A stretch of DNA of 64,000 nucleotides from an uncultured Treponema sp. (lineage in GTDB: Bacteria > Spirochaetota > Spirochaetia > Treponematales > Treponemataceae): assembly GCA_934718065.1 (NCBI GenBank), contig CAKUZR010000005.1, forward strand, positions 62,001 to 126,000, written 5' to 3'. Shown here one piece after another: positions 26,245 through 35,445 of this stretch; the first letter of the stretch is position 1, and each line of letters begins with the position of its first letter. Under the pieces are notes generated by a model that was not told where the DNA came from, searched no databases, and was given only the letters and a program-made list of their open reading frames with translations. The position numbers and the translations under genes were made by a program.

Positions 26245-27075
26245 ATGAAAAAGCTGATAGTTTGCGGGGTGCTTGGATTTTTTGCGGCGTTTGCGTCTTT
26301 TGCAGGTGATTCTGCGGTTCTTGTTGACAATGGTTTTTCCGCGGATGGAAATTATTATATTTTCGGGCAGTATGGAAAAATCGACAAGAAATTTCAGGGA
26401 TGGGCTGAAATTTACACTGTCGATGTTTTAAAAAATGACTACGTGGACAACGAGGTTTACAAAATCAAGCCTTCTGCCGTTACATTTGACAAAACTGGAA
26501 AAGAAGTTTACGAATCTTTGGCAGGAAAAAATTATCTTTCTCTGAAAAAATATAACTGCGCTCAAAATTCTCCGGATCAGATTTTGTATATCCGGGAAGA
26601 AGAAAAAAAATCGGGAACAGATGAAATTGAATTCAAGGATTTTATCAGTTCTGTCAGCAGCGACCAGGCTTATTACAAAGTTCAGCTTGTGCCGTCGGTT
26701 TTTGGTGAAGGCGCAAATGTGAAATCTTCTTTCTATATAAATCTTGAAAAACTTGATTCAAAAGGAAACTGCCTTGCGCGGCAGAAAATTGGAAATCCTG
26801 AAATATCTCGGAAAGGCGTGAAAAACTATAAGATTGAGCGGATTGCCTGCGACAAATCTGGAAAAAATCTTGTTTTCATTGTTGAAAAAACGATGGAAGA
26901 CAAAACTGGAATCAATATCAGATATATGGTTGAAGCTGCAAGACTGAATGATGATTTTTTTACAAATCTTGCTGAGCCTGAAAAAACTTTTGAATCTGAT
27001 GAAGGCGCGAAAAATCCTGCGGAAGAGGCGGATGTTTCTTCTGAAAGCGCCGGGCTTTACTCTGACGCAAAATAA
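26245..27075 (+). CDS. Exported DUF2259-like protein
   Basis: This 276-residue protein has a cleavable signal peptide (~1-20, ending SFAG). The mature start AVLVDNGFSADGNYYIFGQYG and the following WAEIYTVDVLKNDYV fit DUF2259, a family of predicted secreted proteins common in spirochaetes with no known role. The C-terminal ~35 residues are acidic and Ser-rich. It has a GGGGG ribosome site before the ATG and a strong terminator downstream. Confidence 0.75.
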   Translation: MKKLIVCGVLGFFAAFASFAGDSAVLVDNGFSADGNYYIFGQYGKIDKKFQGWAEIYTVDVLKNDYVDNEVYKIKPSAVTFDKTGKEVYESLAGKNYLSLKKYNCAQNSPDQILYIREEEKKSGTDEIEFKDFISSVSSDQAYYKVQLVPSVFGEGANVKSSFYINLEKLDSKGNCLARQKIGNPEISRKGVKNYKIERIACDKSGKNLVFIVEKTMEDKTGINIRYMVEAARLNDDFFTNLAEPEKTFESDEGAKNPAEEADVSSESAGLYSDAK

Positions 27076-27136
27076 TCCTTGAAAAATGGCTGAAAACGCT
27101 GTTTTTTATTGATGTTTTTGTTATATTTTACCTCCG

Positions 27137-27172
27137 TCCACTGGTTTCGTTGATTCCAGTGGATTTTTTTTT
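27137..27172 (+). terminator. Rho-independent terminator after the DUF2259-like gene
   Basis: A perfect 8-bp stem TCCACTGG/CCAGTGGA with an 11-nt loop is followed by nine T's. Confidence 0.9.
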
Positions 27173-27293
27173 CAAAAAATTTGTGATTCATTTCCGAAAT
27201 TAACTTTTTTTTGCGATAAATATTATGAAAAAGATTTTCTGCTGAAGAGCCGAGGATTTAAGGATTTTAGCGGGATTTTTTTCTGGAGGTTTT

Positions 27294-28343
27294 ATGTTCA
27301 AAAAAATAAGGGAAATTCCGAATTTCATCTGGATTCTGTTCAAGACGCTTTTGGTTTCGGGAATTGTTCTGGCGGTTTGCGGTCCGATTTCCTGCAAGGC
27401 TACGGAAGAGGGAATAATTCTTGTTGATGACAGTTATTCTTGTCCGAAGATTGAAGATTTTTTTGTTACCGGTGAAAATTCGGCGCGCATTGTTTTTAAT
27501 CAGAACGTGGATTTTAAAGGGCTTAGCTTGAATCCTTTTGTTTCGGTTGAAAATGTCAGCGTGGAATGTTCGGATGCGGAAAAAAGCTTGTGCCTTATGG
27601 ACGTTGTTTTTTCTGAGAATTTGAGAATTGGCGAAAAATATAATTTTTATGGCGAGGTTTGCGATAAAATCGGAAATTCGCTGACATTCAGTTTGCCTTT
27701 GCTTGGATTTAATGGAAGAACTCCGGATATGGAGATTACAGAAATTCATCCGAAATATTCGAGCGGAACAAATGCTTCCGGAAAATATTTTAAATGCGAG
27801 TATGTTGAGCTTAGGGCTTTGAGCGATGGAAATCTTTCCGGAATGGAGCTTTACAGCGCAAATGACGGGGCTTCGAAAAATTTTGTTTTTCCTGCGGTGG
27901 AGGTTTTGCGTGGCGATGTAATAATTGTGCATTTAAGGAAAAAAGATGATTCTGCGGTGAATGAGCTGGGTGATGATTTGACTTTGTCTAAAACGAAATA
28001 TTCCAGCGACAGCGCAAGAGATTTGTGGGCTGAAAATGAAAGCGCAAGGCTTGGCGATGAAATGGATGTTGTTCTGCTTAGGAATTCTGTGGGCGGTTCT
28101 ATTGCTGACAGTGTCTGCTATGCTTCGGAATCTGCGGTGGAATGGAAAACTGAAGAAATGAAAAACGCCGCGAAAATGGCTTTTGAAGCCGGCAAGTGGA
28201 ATGATTCTGAAATTTCCGGTGCTGTTAAAATTGCGAAAATGACGGCGAGCAAGTCAATTGAACGCATTGCGGAGGAAAGTTCTGCGGCAAGCTGGAAAGT
28301 TACTGCGACGAGCGGAGAAACTCCTGGAAAAGTTGCGTATTGA
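27294..28343 (+). CDS. Lipoprotein with a lamin-tail-like domain
   Basis: This 349-residue protein has an N-terminal hydrophobic segment ending in a lipobox-like GPISC (~30-34). The first ~110 mature residues look like β-strands of an Ig-like fold. The next section (MEITEIHPKYSSG, CEYVELRALSDGNLSGMEL) resembles an LTD (lamin tail) domain, a module often found on bacterial surface proteins. The ribosome site is GGAGG at good spacing. The precise role is unknown. Confidence 0.75.
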   Translation: MFKKIREIPNFIWILFKTLLVSGIVLAVCGPISCKATEEGIILVDDSYSCPKIEDFFVTGENSARIVFNQNVDFKGLSLNPFVSVENVSVECSDAEKSLCLMDVVFSENLRIGEKYNFYGEVCDKIGNSLTFSLPLLGFNGRTPDMEITEIHPKYSSGTNASGKYFKCEYVELRALSDGNLSGMELYSANDGASKNFVFPAVEVLRGDVIIVHLRKKDDSAVNELGDDLTLSKTKYSSDSARDLWAENESARLGDEMDVVLLRNSVGGSIADSVCYASESAVEWKTEEMKNAAKMAFEAGKWNDSEISGAVKIAKMTASKSIERIAEESSAASWKVTATSGETPGKVAY

Positions 28344-28348
28344 AAATA

Positions 28349-28377
28349 TGGACTAGATAGCTTTTATGTGTTAAATT
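28349..28377 (+). promoter_or_regulatory. Putative leaderless promoter of the U32 gene
   Basis: TGGACT (28349-28354), 17 nt and TAAATT (28372-28377) lie 7 nt before the ATG at 28385. Both boxes match consensus at four of six positions. Confidence 0.45.
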
Positions 28378-28384
28378 ATTCGTT

Positions 28385-30664
28385 ATGTGTGAATTATTAG
28401 CACCTGCGGGTAATATTGAATCATTGGATGCCGCTATTGGCGAAGGCGCGGACGCTGTATATCTTGGATTAAAATCGTTCAACGCAAGGCTTAGGACTTC
28501 AAATTTTGCGTGGAACCAGTTTGAGGCTGCTGTTGGAGCCGTTCATCGTCTTGGAAAAAAAATTTATGTAACTGTAAATACTGTTTGTGAAGAAAAAGAA
28601 ACGGAGCGGCTTTATAGATTTTTGGCATATCTTGACCGGATTCATCCTGACGGGCTTATTGTTCAGGATTTGGGAATTGTGCGGATGTGCCAGGAATTTT
28701 TCCCGAATCTGGAGCTTCATGCCTCAACTCAAATGAATGTTGAAAGCGCGGCCGCCGCAAATCTTTTGTACAATGAGGGATTGAAGCGCGTTGTTGTTGC
28801 CCGCGAGCTTGGTTTTGAAGAAATAAAATACATAAAAGAGCATACAAAAGCTGAGATTGAAATGTTTGTTCACGGCGCGCTTTGCGTAAGCGAGTCAGGA
28901 CTTTGTCTTTTTTCAAGTTTCCTTGGCGGAAAATCTGCGAACCGTGGAATGTGCGCCCAGGCTTGCCGCCGTTATTATACAGCTGAATATCCGGAAGGAA
29001 TAAAGCAGGGATATTATTTTTCACCTTGCGATTTGCAGCTTATTGAGCATATTCCGGCTCTTTGCGATCTGGGAATAAATTCATTTAAAATCGAAGGCCG
29101 CATGAAAAGCGCGGAATATGTTGGAAGCGTTGTTGCGGCGTACCGCTATGTGATTGATCATTATAAAGAAGATAGAAAAGGCGCTGTGGCAACTGGCAAG
29201 CGAATGTTGGCTTCCGATTTTGCACGGTCAAAAACAACATATTGGTACGGATTTAAAGATGAAAAAGAAGGCGTTGAAAATGCCGGCGCAAAAATTTTGA
29301 ATCCTAACCAGGCCGGAGGAACAGGAATTTATCTTGGAACTGTTTCCCGCGTAAGAAAAGCTCCGGACTGGCTTATTGAAGAAGTTAAGAAAAACGCCGC
29401 TCCTGACGCAGATCCTGCAAGCCTGAAAATTCAGATGGCGATGCTTACCGGCGGAAATTATGATCCTGATCCGGGAGATTCAATTCGTCTGCATAAAAAA
29501 GATGATTCTGGAAGAACTAGCCACAAAGTCCGCAGTGTTGAAATTGACGACGATGGACACCGCTGGATAGACATTCCTCTTAGCCACAGAATTGGCGACA
29601 GCGTATATCTTCTTCAGATAAAATCTATGTCAAAACGCTATTCAAGAGTTCTGCCTGGAGATTTAAGCAAATTCAGGAAGCAGCCTGCGGACGAGAAATT
29701 GCCTTTCTTGGATGTGACTCCGGTTGAGGGCAGGGAGCTTTCATATTTTCCGGAGGGAATTTATGTGCAGGTTTCTACTATAGAAGATGTGTTCCTTGCG
29801 CAGGCTTTCCATCCGGTTCGCCTTATCATTGAACTTACATGCGATACAAAATACGATCTGCTGAACGGAAAAACTGTTCTTCCGATTGCAAAAAAAGCGA
29901 TTTATATTTCACTGGATCCTTACTGTCCGGCCGCAAAAGAAGAGGAGCTTAAGGCGGAACTGGAAAAACTGATTGAAAAAGGATATTCAAATTTTGTTGT
30001 GAACAATATCGCCCAGATCCAAATGCTGAAAGAAAAAAATGTTCATCTGATAGCTGGACCTTATCTTTACACATTCAACAGATGGGCGGTTTCATTCTTT
30101 GAAAACCAGGACATCGGCGCATTCATTATGCCTTATGAGGATTCCAGAAAAAATCTTGAGGCAACTTATGATTTGAATGTCCGCTCAAGAGTTCTGGTTC
30201 CGGTTTTCGCTTATCCAGCGCTTTTCAGAATTCGGTTCAAGCTGCCGGAAGATTACGGATTTACTTATTTTTCAGACAAAGAAGAGGAAAAATTTAAAGT
30301 CGTATCTTCGGAAGACGGTTCATTTGTTATGCCGGAGCTTCCATTTTCATTGCTTGACAAAACTGAGTTGCTTTCGCAGTCTGGTTTCAAGAAAATTCTG
30401 ATTGATTTTTCAAAGACAAAACTTTCCAAAGGCCAGATTAAAAATGTAAGCAGCTCGCTGTTCAAAAAACAGCCGTTCCCGGAAGTTAACCGCTTCAACT
30501 GGAAAGACGGATTCTACGATCCTTTGCAGATGGAAGAATATAAAGCCAGCAACGAACGGGCTGCTGCCGCAAAATTGGCTGCTTCAAAGGGAGGTCTGCG
30601 CAAGCCTAAAAATCGTGGCGGAGCTGTCCGCGCTGGCAAGAAAAAACTTAACGGAAAATTCTAG
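28385..30664 (+). CDS. U32-family RNA hydroxylation protein (RlhA/TrhP-like)
   Basis: This 759-residue protein begins with ELLAPAGNIESLDAAI and GADAVYLGLKSFNAR, the U32 TIM-barrel opening. Conserved cysteines are in FVHGALCVSESGLC and SANRGMCAQACR, with further U32 motifs FKIEGRMKSAEYV. Although named peptidase U32, the family's characterised E. coli members (RlhA, TrhP) hydroxylate cytidine in 23S rRNA or uridine in tRNA. The length and extra C-terminal domain favour the RlhA branch. The final ~35 residues are a Lys/Arg-rich tail that could bind RNA. There is no Shine-Dalgarno. Confidence 0.88.
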   Translation: MCELLAPAGNIESLDAAIGEGADAVYLGLKSFNARLRTSNFAWNQFEAAVGAVHRLGKKIYVTVNTVCEEKETERLYRFLAYLDRIHPDGLIVQDLGIVRMCQEFFPNLELHASTQMNVESAAAANLLYNEGLKRVVVARELGFEEIKYIKEHTKAEIEMFVHGALCVSESGLCLFSSFLGGKSANRGMCAQACRRYYTAEYPEGIKQGYYFSPCDLQLIEHIPALCDLGINSFKIEGRMKSAEYVGSVVAAYRYVIDHYKEDRKGAVATGKRMLASDFARSKTTYWYGFKDEKEGVENAGAKILNPNQAGGTGIYLGTVSRVRKAPDWLIEEVKKNAAPDADPASLKIQMAMLTGGNYDPDPGDSIRLHKKDDSGRTSHKVRSVEIDDDGHRWIDIPLSHRIGDSVYLLQIKSMSKRYSRVLPGDLSKFRKQPADEKLPFLDVTPVEGRELSYFPEGIYVQVSTIEDVFLAQAFHPVRLIIELTCDTKYDLLNGKTVLPIAKKAIYISLDPYCPAAKEEELKAELEKLIEKGYSNFVVNNIAQIQMLKEKNVHLIAGPYLYTFNRWAVSFFENQDIGAFIMPYEDSRKNLEATYDLNVRSRVLVPVFAYPALFRIRFKLPEDYGFTYFSDKEEEKFKVVSSEDGSFVMPELPFSLLDKTELLSQSGFKKILIDFSKTKLSKGQIKNVSSSLFKKQPFPEVNRFNWKDGFYDPLQMEEYKASNERAAAAKLAASKGGLRKPKNRGGAVRAGKKKLNGKF

Positions 30665-30691
30665 AAATAAATTTCAGGAATTCTTAAAAAA

Positions 30692-31150
30692 CTAAAAAGC
30701 AATTGCTTCTTCAGGAATCTGATCCTGGATCTCTTCACCTGCGGAAGCCTGGTTTGCTTCTTTCATTGCTTCCAGGTTTTCCGCGGATGAATTTTGCGCT
30801 TCAGAAGCAGTTTCCGTTGAAAGGCGTTTTTTAAATTCAACATGTTCTGCAATAATAGAAACCCTGCTGGCTGTTTTGCCGTCGCTGTTTGTCCAGCGGC
30901 TCTGCTTCAGGCGGCCTACAACTCGTATTCCTCTGCCTTTCTCGCAGTTTTTCTGGCAAGATTCAGCCATTTTTCCAAAAGTTTCAATGTTGAAGAAAGA
31001 AACTTCATTCACGCCTTCGCCGTCTGTATTCTTGTAAAAGCGGTTCACCGCAACAGGAATATTGCAGATTTTGTGTCCGTTCGCAGTTTCCTTGAATTCC
31101 GGGTCGCGGGTTACGTTTCCTTCAATAATTAAAGAGTTCAGTTGATTCAT
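30692..31150 (-). CDS. ssb: Single-stranded DNA-binding protein
   Basis: This 152-residue protein has the OB-fold of SSB (LIIEGNVTRDPEFKETANG, IPVAVNRFYKN, FFNIETFGKMAESC, GRLKQSRW) in residues ~1-105. An acidic, Gln/Ala-rich linker follows. The C-terminal tip is PEEAIAF; in most bacteria this partner-docking tip reads DDDIPF, so acidic and final Phe features are kept but the core differs. It has a GAGGT ribosome site before the ATG. Confidence 0.95.
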   Translation of the reverse strand: MNQLNSLIIEGNVTRDPEFKETANGHKICNIPVAVNRFYKNTDGEGVNEVSFFNIETFGKMAESCQKNCEKGRGIRVVGRLKQSRWTNSDGKTASRVSIIAEHVEFKKRLSTETASEAQNSSAENLEAMKEANQASAGEEIQDQIPEEAIAF

Positions 31151-31275
31151 AAAAATACCTCATTTTGAATGCAATTTGCTTTTTTTGCCGGCTATAAAAA
31201 GCAACGGTTTGTTTTTCACCGTCATTTATATATAGCGATTTTTTTTCAAAATAAGAAATGAATCACAAAAAATTT

Positions 31276-33186
31276 TTATCCATTTGAAAGAAGACGCAGC
31301 ATATACAGCTCAACGTAAATGGTCAGTGCTTCCTCTTCCTTGATTTTCTGCATATTCGGAGTTTTTACAAGCCCTTCCGCAAGGGAGCGGAGCCTGTTTT
31401 CATCAAATGTCTGGGCGGAAATTGTACGCATGACTTTCCGAGTGTAGTCCCGGATCAGGCAGTTCACATCCTCTGAAAGGCTGTTGTGCGCTTCTTTTGT
31501 AATCATCTTGTTCCAGATTTTTCCATACGAATCAAGTTCCCTGTCAATTGTTGAACCTGAAGGCACAAGCTCCTCGGCGATGTTTTTAGCCGCCGCCTGA
31601 ATTGCGTCTTTTTTGCTGGCGAATTTAGCCGGCTTCTGAATTTCCTCGTCGTCTGGAATGTCGTCCGCCGTAAATTCCTTCTGGGCAATTTTTGATTGCG
31701 CAGGTTTGCGTTTTTTCTTTGAAAACAAGCTCGCAAGCCACGAAATCACCGGAATTGTGTACCAGAACGGAAGCATATTTTTTGCGTTTGCAAGAATCGC
31801 GGAATTTTTCAGCATAAGAAGCTCTGAATACGGAAGAAGTTTTCCGCCGGAAAAAATATGGAACGCCGGCTCTGAATTTGCGTGGCTTGTTTCATAGTTC
31901 AGCATCGTAAGGAAATTTGCGTTCAGCAGCGCGTACAGAACAGGCGAAAGGTCGTGAATTTCCTTTTTAAGGCAGTTTTCAAAATCCTTTTCGCTTTTCA
32001 TTTCTGGAAGCTTTTCGTAGTTGCTTAAAATTTTGAACCATTTGTCTGTAAGATGCTTTTCAATTGTGTCGTGCGCTTCGTTTGCAAGTCTGATTACAAG
32101 CTGGAAAACTTTGTTTTTATAGATAAAATATCTTGCGCCGGTTTCAATCTTGAACACAAGAACCTGCGGAAGCTCGTTGTTTTCACATTCGGTTGTTATT
32201 TTCTGAAGAAATTCCTTCAGGTCATCTTCGTCGTACTGGCCGTAAAGCAAAGCGCCTTTTGAATCCTTTAGTTTCAGAATGCTTTCCATTGAAAAGAAAT
32301 ACGGCGGACGCGCAAGCGCGGCTCTAAGCTCGTTCAGGGCGTTCTCCTTGGTCTGCTGCTTCGAGGCTTTTTCCTTCAGCGTCATCATCCAGACTTCAGA
32401 AACGGCCACAGCCTGAAGAACATTTGTGTCCTCGGTTGTCCTGTCTTTTATTTTTTCAAAGTCAAGCCTGATGAAATAGCAAAGCTGGTTCCAGAAATAG
32501 AACGCATCTCCTGAAAAATCAAAAGTCTGGTCAGAAGTGTCCGGGTGCTGAAGAAATTTTGTGAAAAAAGCCTGCGCGGCGATTTCTTTGCTTGGATTTG
32601 CAACGCGGACTTTTTTCTGGAAATAATCGTGGTACTCATCTTTTTTCAGCATGTTCCGGATTTTCGCCATTGCGTCGCGGGTTACAAAATTTATCGGAAC
32701 ACATTCTGGAATAAGCAGAGAAGGAATGTCCCGCGGCATAAGAACGCAGTAAAGCTTCGGGGATTTTGTATTCTGTTTCACCTGCCATTCCTGCACAACA
32801 TCTTCAAGAGATTTTTTTTCAAGCGCGTCGGCAGGAAGCTGCTTTGGCAAATCGTTCGCGCATGGAAAAGGAATTTGCGGGTTTGAAATTATTTCCTTGT
32901 ATTTGTTTGCGTAATAAACTGAATATGCGGTAAGGCAGGCGATTGTGATTTTTCCGTTGTTTTGCTGGATAAGATAAACTTCATGCTTGTTCTGGTAGTC
33001 TTCAAGCTCTTTTAAAAGTGTTGAGTCTGGAATTTCCAGGTATTGAACCAAGTCCGGCTGTTCTTCCAAATGATGTGAAGCATATTTTTTTACATAATCA
33101 CAAAACTCTCTAAAATTGATGAAAACGGATTCCTGTTTTTTTGCGTATTGCCTTAGAATCGCTCCCAAATTTACAGATATAGCCAT
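31276..33186 (-). CDS. Large cytoplasmic protein of unknown function
   Basis: About 636 residues, no signal peptide. The sequence is mostly charged helices; I recognise no catalytic motif. A hydrophobic stretch (FWYTIPVISWLASLF) followed by KKKRKP lies around residue 480 and might be a membrane anchor. The frame can be extended 11 codons to a GTG, but I chose the ATG at 33186 because minus-strand TTGTGA, 17 nt and a perfect TATAAT end just 6 nt before it. The GTG would lie within the -35 box. It is divergent from pncB. Confidence 0.8.
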   Translation of the reverse strand: MAISVNLGAILRQYAKKQESVFINFREFCDYVKKYASHHLEEQPDLVQYLEIPDSTLLKELEDYQNKHEVYLIQQNNGKITIACLTAYSVYYANKYKEIISNPQIPFPCANDLPKQLPADALEKKSLEDVVQEWQVKQNTKSPKLYCVLMPRDIPSLLIPECVPINFVTRDAMAKIRNMLKKDEYHDYFQKKVRVANPSKEIAAQAFFTKFLQHPDTSDQTFDFSGDAFYFWNQLCYFIRLDFEKIKDRTTEDTNVLQAVAVSEVWMMTLKEKASKQQTKENALNELRAALARPPYFFSMESILKLKDSKGALLYGQYDEDDLKEFLQKITTECENNELPQVLVFKIETGARYFIYKNKVFQLVIRLANEAHDTIEKHLTDKWFKILSNYEKLPEMKSEKDFENCLKKEIHDLSPVLYALLNANFLTMLNYETSHANSEPAFHIFSGGKLLPYSELLMLKNSAILANAKNMLPFWYTIPVISWLASLFSKKKRKPAQSKIAQKEFTADDIPDDEEIQKPAKFASKKDAIQAAAKNIAEELVPSGSTIDRELDSYGKIWNKMITKEAHNSLSEDVNCLIRDYTRKVMRTISAQTFDENRLRSLAEGLVKTPNMQKIKEEEALTIYVELYMLRLLSNG

Positions 33187-33192
33187 AAAATA

Positions 33193-33221
33193 ATTATAAA
33201 CAGAAAAGGTGTTATTCACAA
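33193..33221 (-). promoter_or_regulatory. Leaderless promoter of the large unknown protein
   Basis: Minus-strand TTGTGA (33216-33221), 17-nt spacer and TATAAT (33193-33198), with 6 nt to the ATG at 33184-33186. Confidence 0.65.
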
Positions 33222-33395
33222 GAAGGTTTTCAGAGGTTTTTTCGGAAAAGAAAAATTATAATGCCAATTGAATTGCAAATGAATTGTAAAATTTGGAAAA
33301 TACCGTTAAACTTGAAGAAGGACGTGCAGGTTGCGTACAAGATGCTTGAGGTAGCCTCGAAAAAATCCTTATTTTCCACGTTTTATGAGGTTTTT

Positions 33396-34847
33396 ATGAA
33401 AAATTATTTTAGCGGCAACGCGCTTTTCACGGATTTTTACGAGCTTACAATGGCTCAAGGCTACTGGAAAGAAGGAATGAACCAGGAAGTTGTGTTCGAT
33501 ATGTTCTTCAGAAGAAATCCGTTCAACGGTGGATTTTCTGTTCTTGCCGGAAACGAGCCGCTTTTGGACGCAATCACGGAATTTTCTTTCAGCGAGGATG
33601 ATATTGAATATCTGCGCAGCCAGAAAATTTTTGAGGAAGGCTTCCTGGAATATCTGAAAACATGGAAATTTACAGGCGACCTTTACACAATGGACGAAGG
33701 AACTGTGATTTTTCCGCAGGAGCCGCTTGTAAGAATTCATGCGAATCTTATTGAAGCGCAAATTCTTGAAGGTCTTATTCTGAATCTTGTTAATTTCCAG
33801 AGTTTGATTGCAACAAAAACTGCCCGGGTTTATCTTGCGTCAAAAGGCGCTCCGATTATGGAATTCGGGCTCAGACGCGCGCAGGGACCGGACGGAGCTA
33901 TGGGAGCAACAAGGGCGGCGTTCATTGGCGGCGCGGCTGGAACAAGCAACACTTTGGCGGCAAAACTTTATGGAATTCCTGCAATGGGAACAATGGCACA
34001 TTCGTGGATTATGAGCCATTCCTCTGAGCTGGAGGCGTTCCGCGAATATGCGAAAATTTATCCGTCCAACGCGGTTTTTCTTATTGACACTTACGATACC
34101 CTGAAATCCGGAATAAAAAATGCGATAATTGCAGGCGGCGAGCTTGTTGAAAAAGGCTATAATTTCGGCGTGCGCCTTGATTCCGGCGATATTTCATATC
34201 TTACAAGGGAAGTCAGAAAAGAGCTTGACAGGGCTGGATTCCCGCAGGCGAAAATTTCAGTTTCAAACGAGCTTACGGAAGAAATTATTTCAACACTGGT
34301 TGCAAACGGCGCGCCAATAAACAGCTGGGGCGTTGGAACTCACATGGTTACAGGCGGAAATGAATCTTCTTTCACAGGCGTTTACAAACTTGCCGCAAGA
34401 CACGACAAGGCTTCTGACAAAATGATTCCTGCAATGAAATTCAGCGACAATCCTGCGAAGACAACAAATCCAGGAATCAAAAATGTTTACCGCCTTTACG
34501 ATGAAAATGGAATGGCTCTGGCGGATATTCTTTCCCTTGAATCTGAAAAAATCGAGCCGGGCAAAGAATACCGTTTTTATCATCCGATGGTTGACTACAG
34601 GCAGTTTTCCTGCAAGGCGGCAAAAGTTGAAGCGCTCCTGAAGCTTAAGCTCAGCAAGGGAAAACGTACGGAAGCGCGCCTTTCAGACGGGGAGCAGCTG
34701 CGTCTTGCCCGCGAAAATATGCAGAAACAGCTTGCGAGTCTTGATGAAAGTTACAAGAGAATTCTGAATCCGCATATTTACAAAGTTTCTCTGACAGAAG
34801 AGCTGAAAAACTTGAAGGCTGATTTTATTGCAAAAAATATAAAATAA
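33396..34847 (+). CDS. pncB: Nicotinate phosphoribosyltransferase
   Basis: This 483-residue enzyme converts nicotinate and PRPP to nicotinate mononucleotide in the NAD salvage route. Typical motifs are LFTDFYELTMAQGYWK, FRRNPFNGGFSVLAG, EFGLRRAQGPDGAM, GTMAHSWIMS, DTYDTLKSGI, VRLDSGDISYL and GVGTHMVTGG. The frame is open 45 codons further upstream to 33261, but the ATG at 33396 has a TGAGG ribosome site at ideal spacing and starts exactly at the family's conserved N-terminus, so the extension is rejected. Confidence 0.96.
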   Translation: MKNYFSGNALFTDFYELTMAQGYWKEGMNQEVVFDMFFRRNPFNGGFSVLAGNEPLLDAITEFSFSEDDIEYLRSQKIFEEGFLEYLKTWKFTGDLYTMDEGTVIFPQEPLVRIHANLIEAQILEGLILNLVNFQSLIATKTARVYLASKGAPIMEFGLRRAQGPDGAMGATRAAFIGGAAGTSNTLAAKLYGIPAMGTMAHSWIMSHSSELEAFREYAKIYPSNAVFLIDTYDTLKSGIKNAIIAGGELVEKGYNFGVRLDSGDISYLTREVRKELDRAGFPQAKISVSNELTEEIISTLVANGAPINSWGVGTHMVTGGNESSFTGVYKLAARHDKASDKMIPAMKFSDNPAKTTNPGIKNVYRLYDENGMALADILSLESEKIEPGKEYRFYHPMVDYRQFSCKAAKVEALLKLKLSKGKRTEARLSDGEQLRLARENMQKQLASLDESYKRILNPHIYKVSLTEELKNLKADFIAKNIK

Positions 34848-34869
34848 TTTGTTCTTGCGGCGGCGGCAA

Positions 34870-35445
34870 TTATTTGCAAAGATATGAGCCGCTCAAAGCC
34901 GCAACATTTTTCAGGTTTTTGTAGTCATTGCAGTTTTCCGCGTTGATTCCGCCGGAAACTATGAAGCGAACTTCCGGGTAAGGACCTGCCAAGGCGGAAA
35001 GATATTTTGTTCCTCCAAGAATTTCAACCGGGAAAATTTTCATCACGGAAAGATTGAATGAAAGCGCCTGCTCGATTTCGCCAGGGGTTGCCACTCCCGG
35101 ATAGACTGGAATATTGTGCTTTACGCAGTATTTTACAGTTTTGCGGTTGAATCCTGCGCTCAGAAGAAACTGCGCTCCTGCTTTTTCCGCCCGTTTTGCA
35201 AGCTCCGGAGAAGTTACTGTCGCGGCTCCAAGCAGGATTTCCGGAACTTGCTCCCTTACTGCGCGGATACATTCGTCTGAGCCTTCAAGGTTGTTCAGGT
35301 CGCGGTAGGCGATTTCCATTGCCGGAACGCCTTTTTCAAGAAGTTTTTTTGCAATAACAACTGCTTCCGCCGGCAAAGTTGTCTGCACAACCGCAATTTT
35401 TCCTGCTTTTATTATAAGTTCATCCATCAAGTGCTGTTTTTTCAT
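34870..35445 (-). CDS. KDPG/KHG aldolase family protein
   Basis: This 191-residue class I aldolase cleaves 2-keto-3-deoxy-6-phosphogluconate to pyruvate and glyceraldehyde-3-phosphate. The Schiff-base Lys is in VMKIFPVEILGG, with GAATVTSPE, PVYPGVATPGEIEQA and FIVSGGINAEN. The catalytic Glu strand reads AMEIAYRDLNN where most members have a TLRT ending, so Arg is kept but neighbours differ. It overlaps the sugar kinase gene by 4 nt and follows it, making a two-step catabolic unit. Confidence 0.9.
   Translation of the reverse strand: MKKQHLMDELIIKAGKIAVVQTTLPAEAVVIAKKLLEKGVPAMEIAYRDLNNLEGSDECIRAVREQVPEILLGAATVTSPELAKRAEKAGAQFLLSAGFNRKTVKYCVKHNIPVYPGVATPGEIEQALSFNLSVMKIFPVEILGGTKYLSALAGPYPEVRFIVSGGINAENCNDYKNLKNVAALSGSYLCK

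Noticed and set aside
33261..33395. N-terminal extension of pncB
   Set aside because: The family start and a good TGAGG ribosome site are at 33396; the extension has no similarity to the family.
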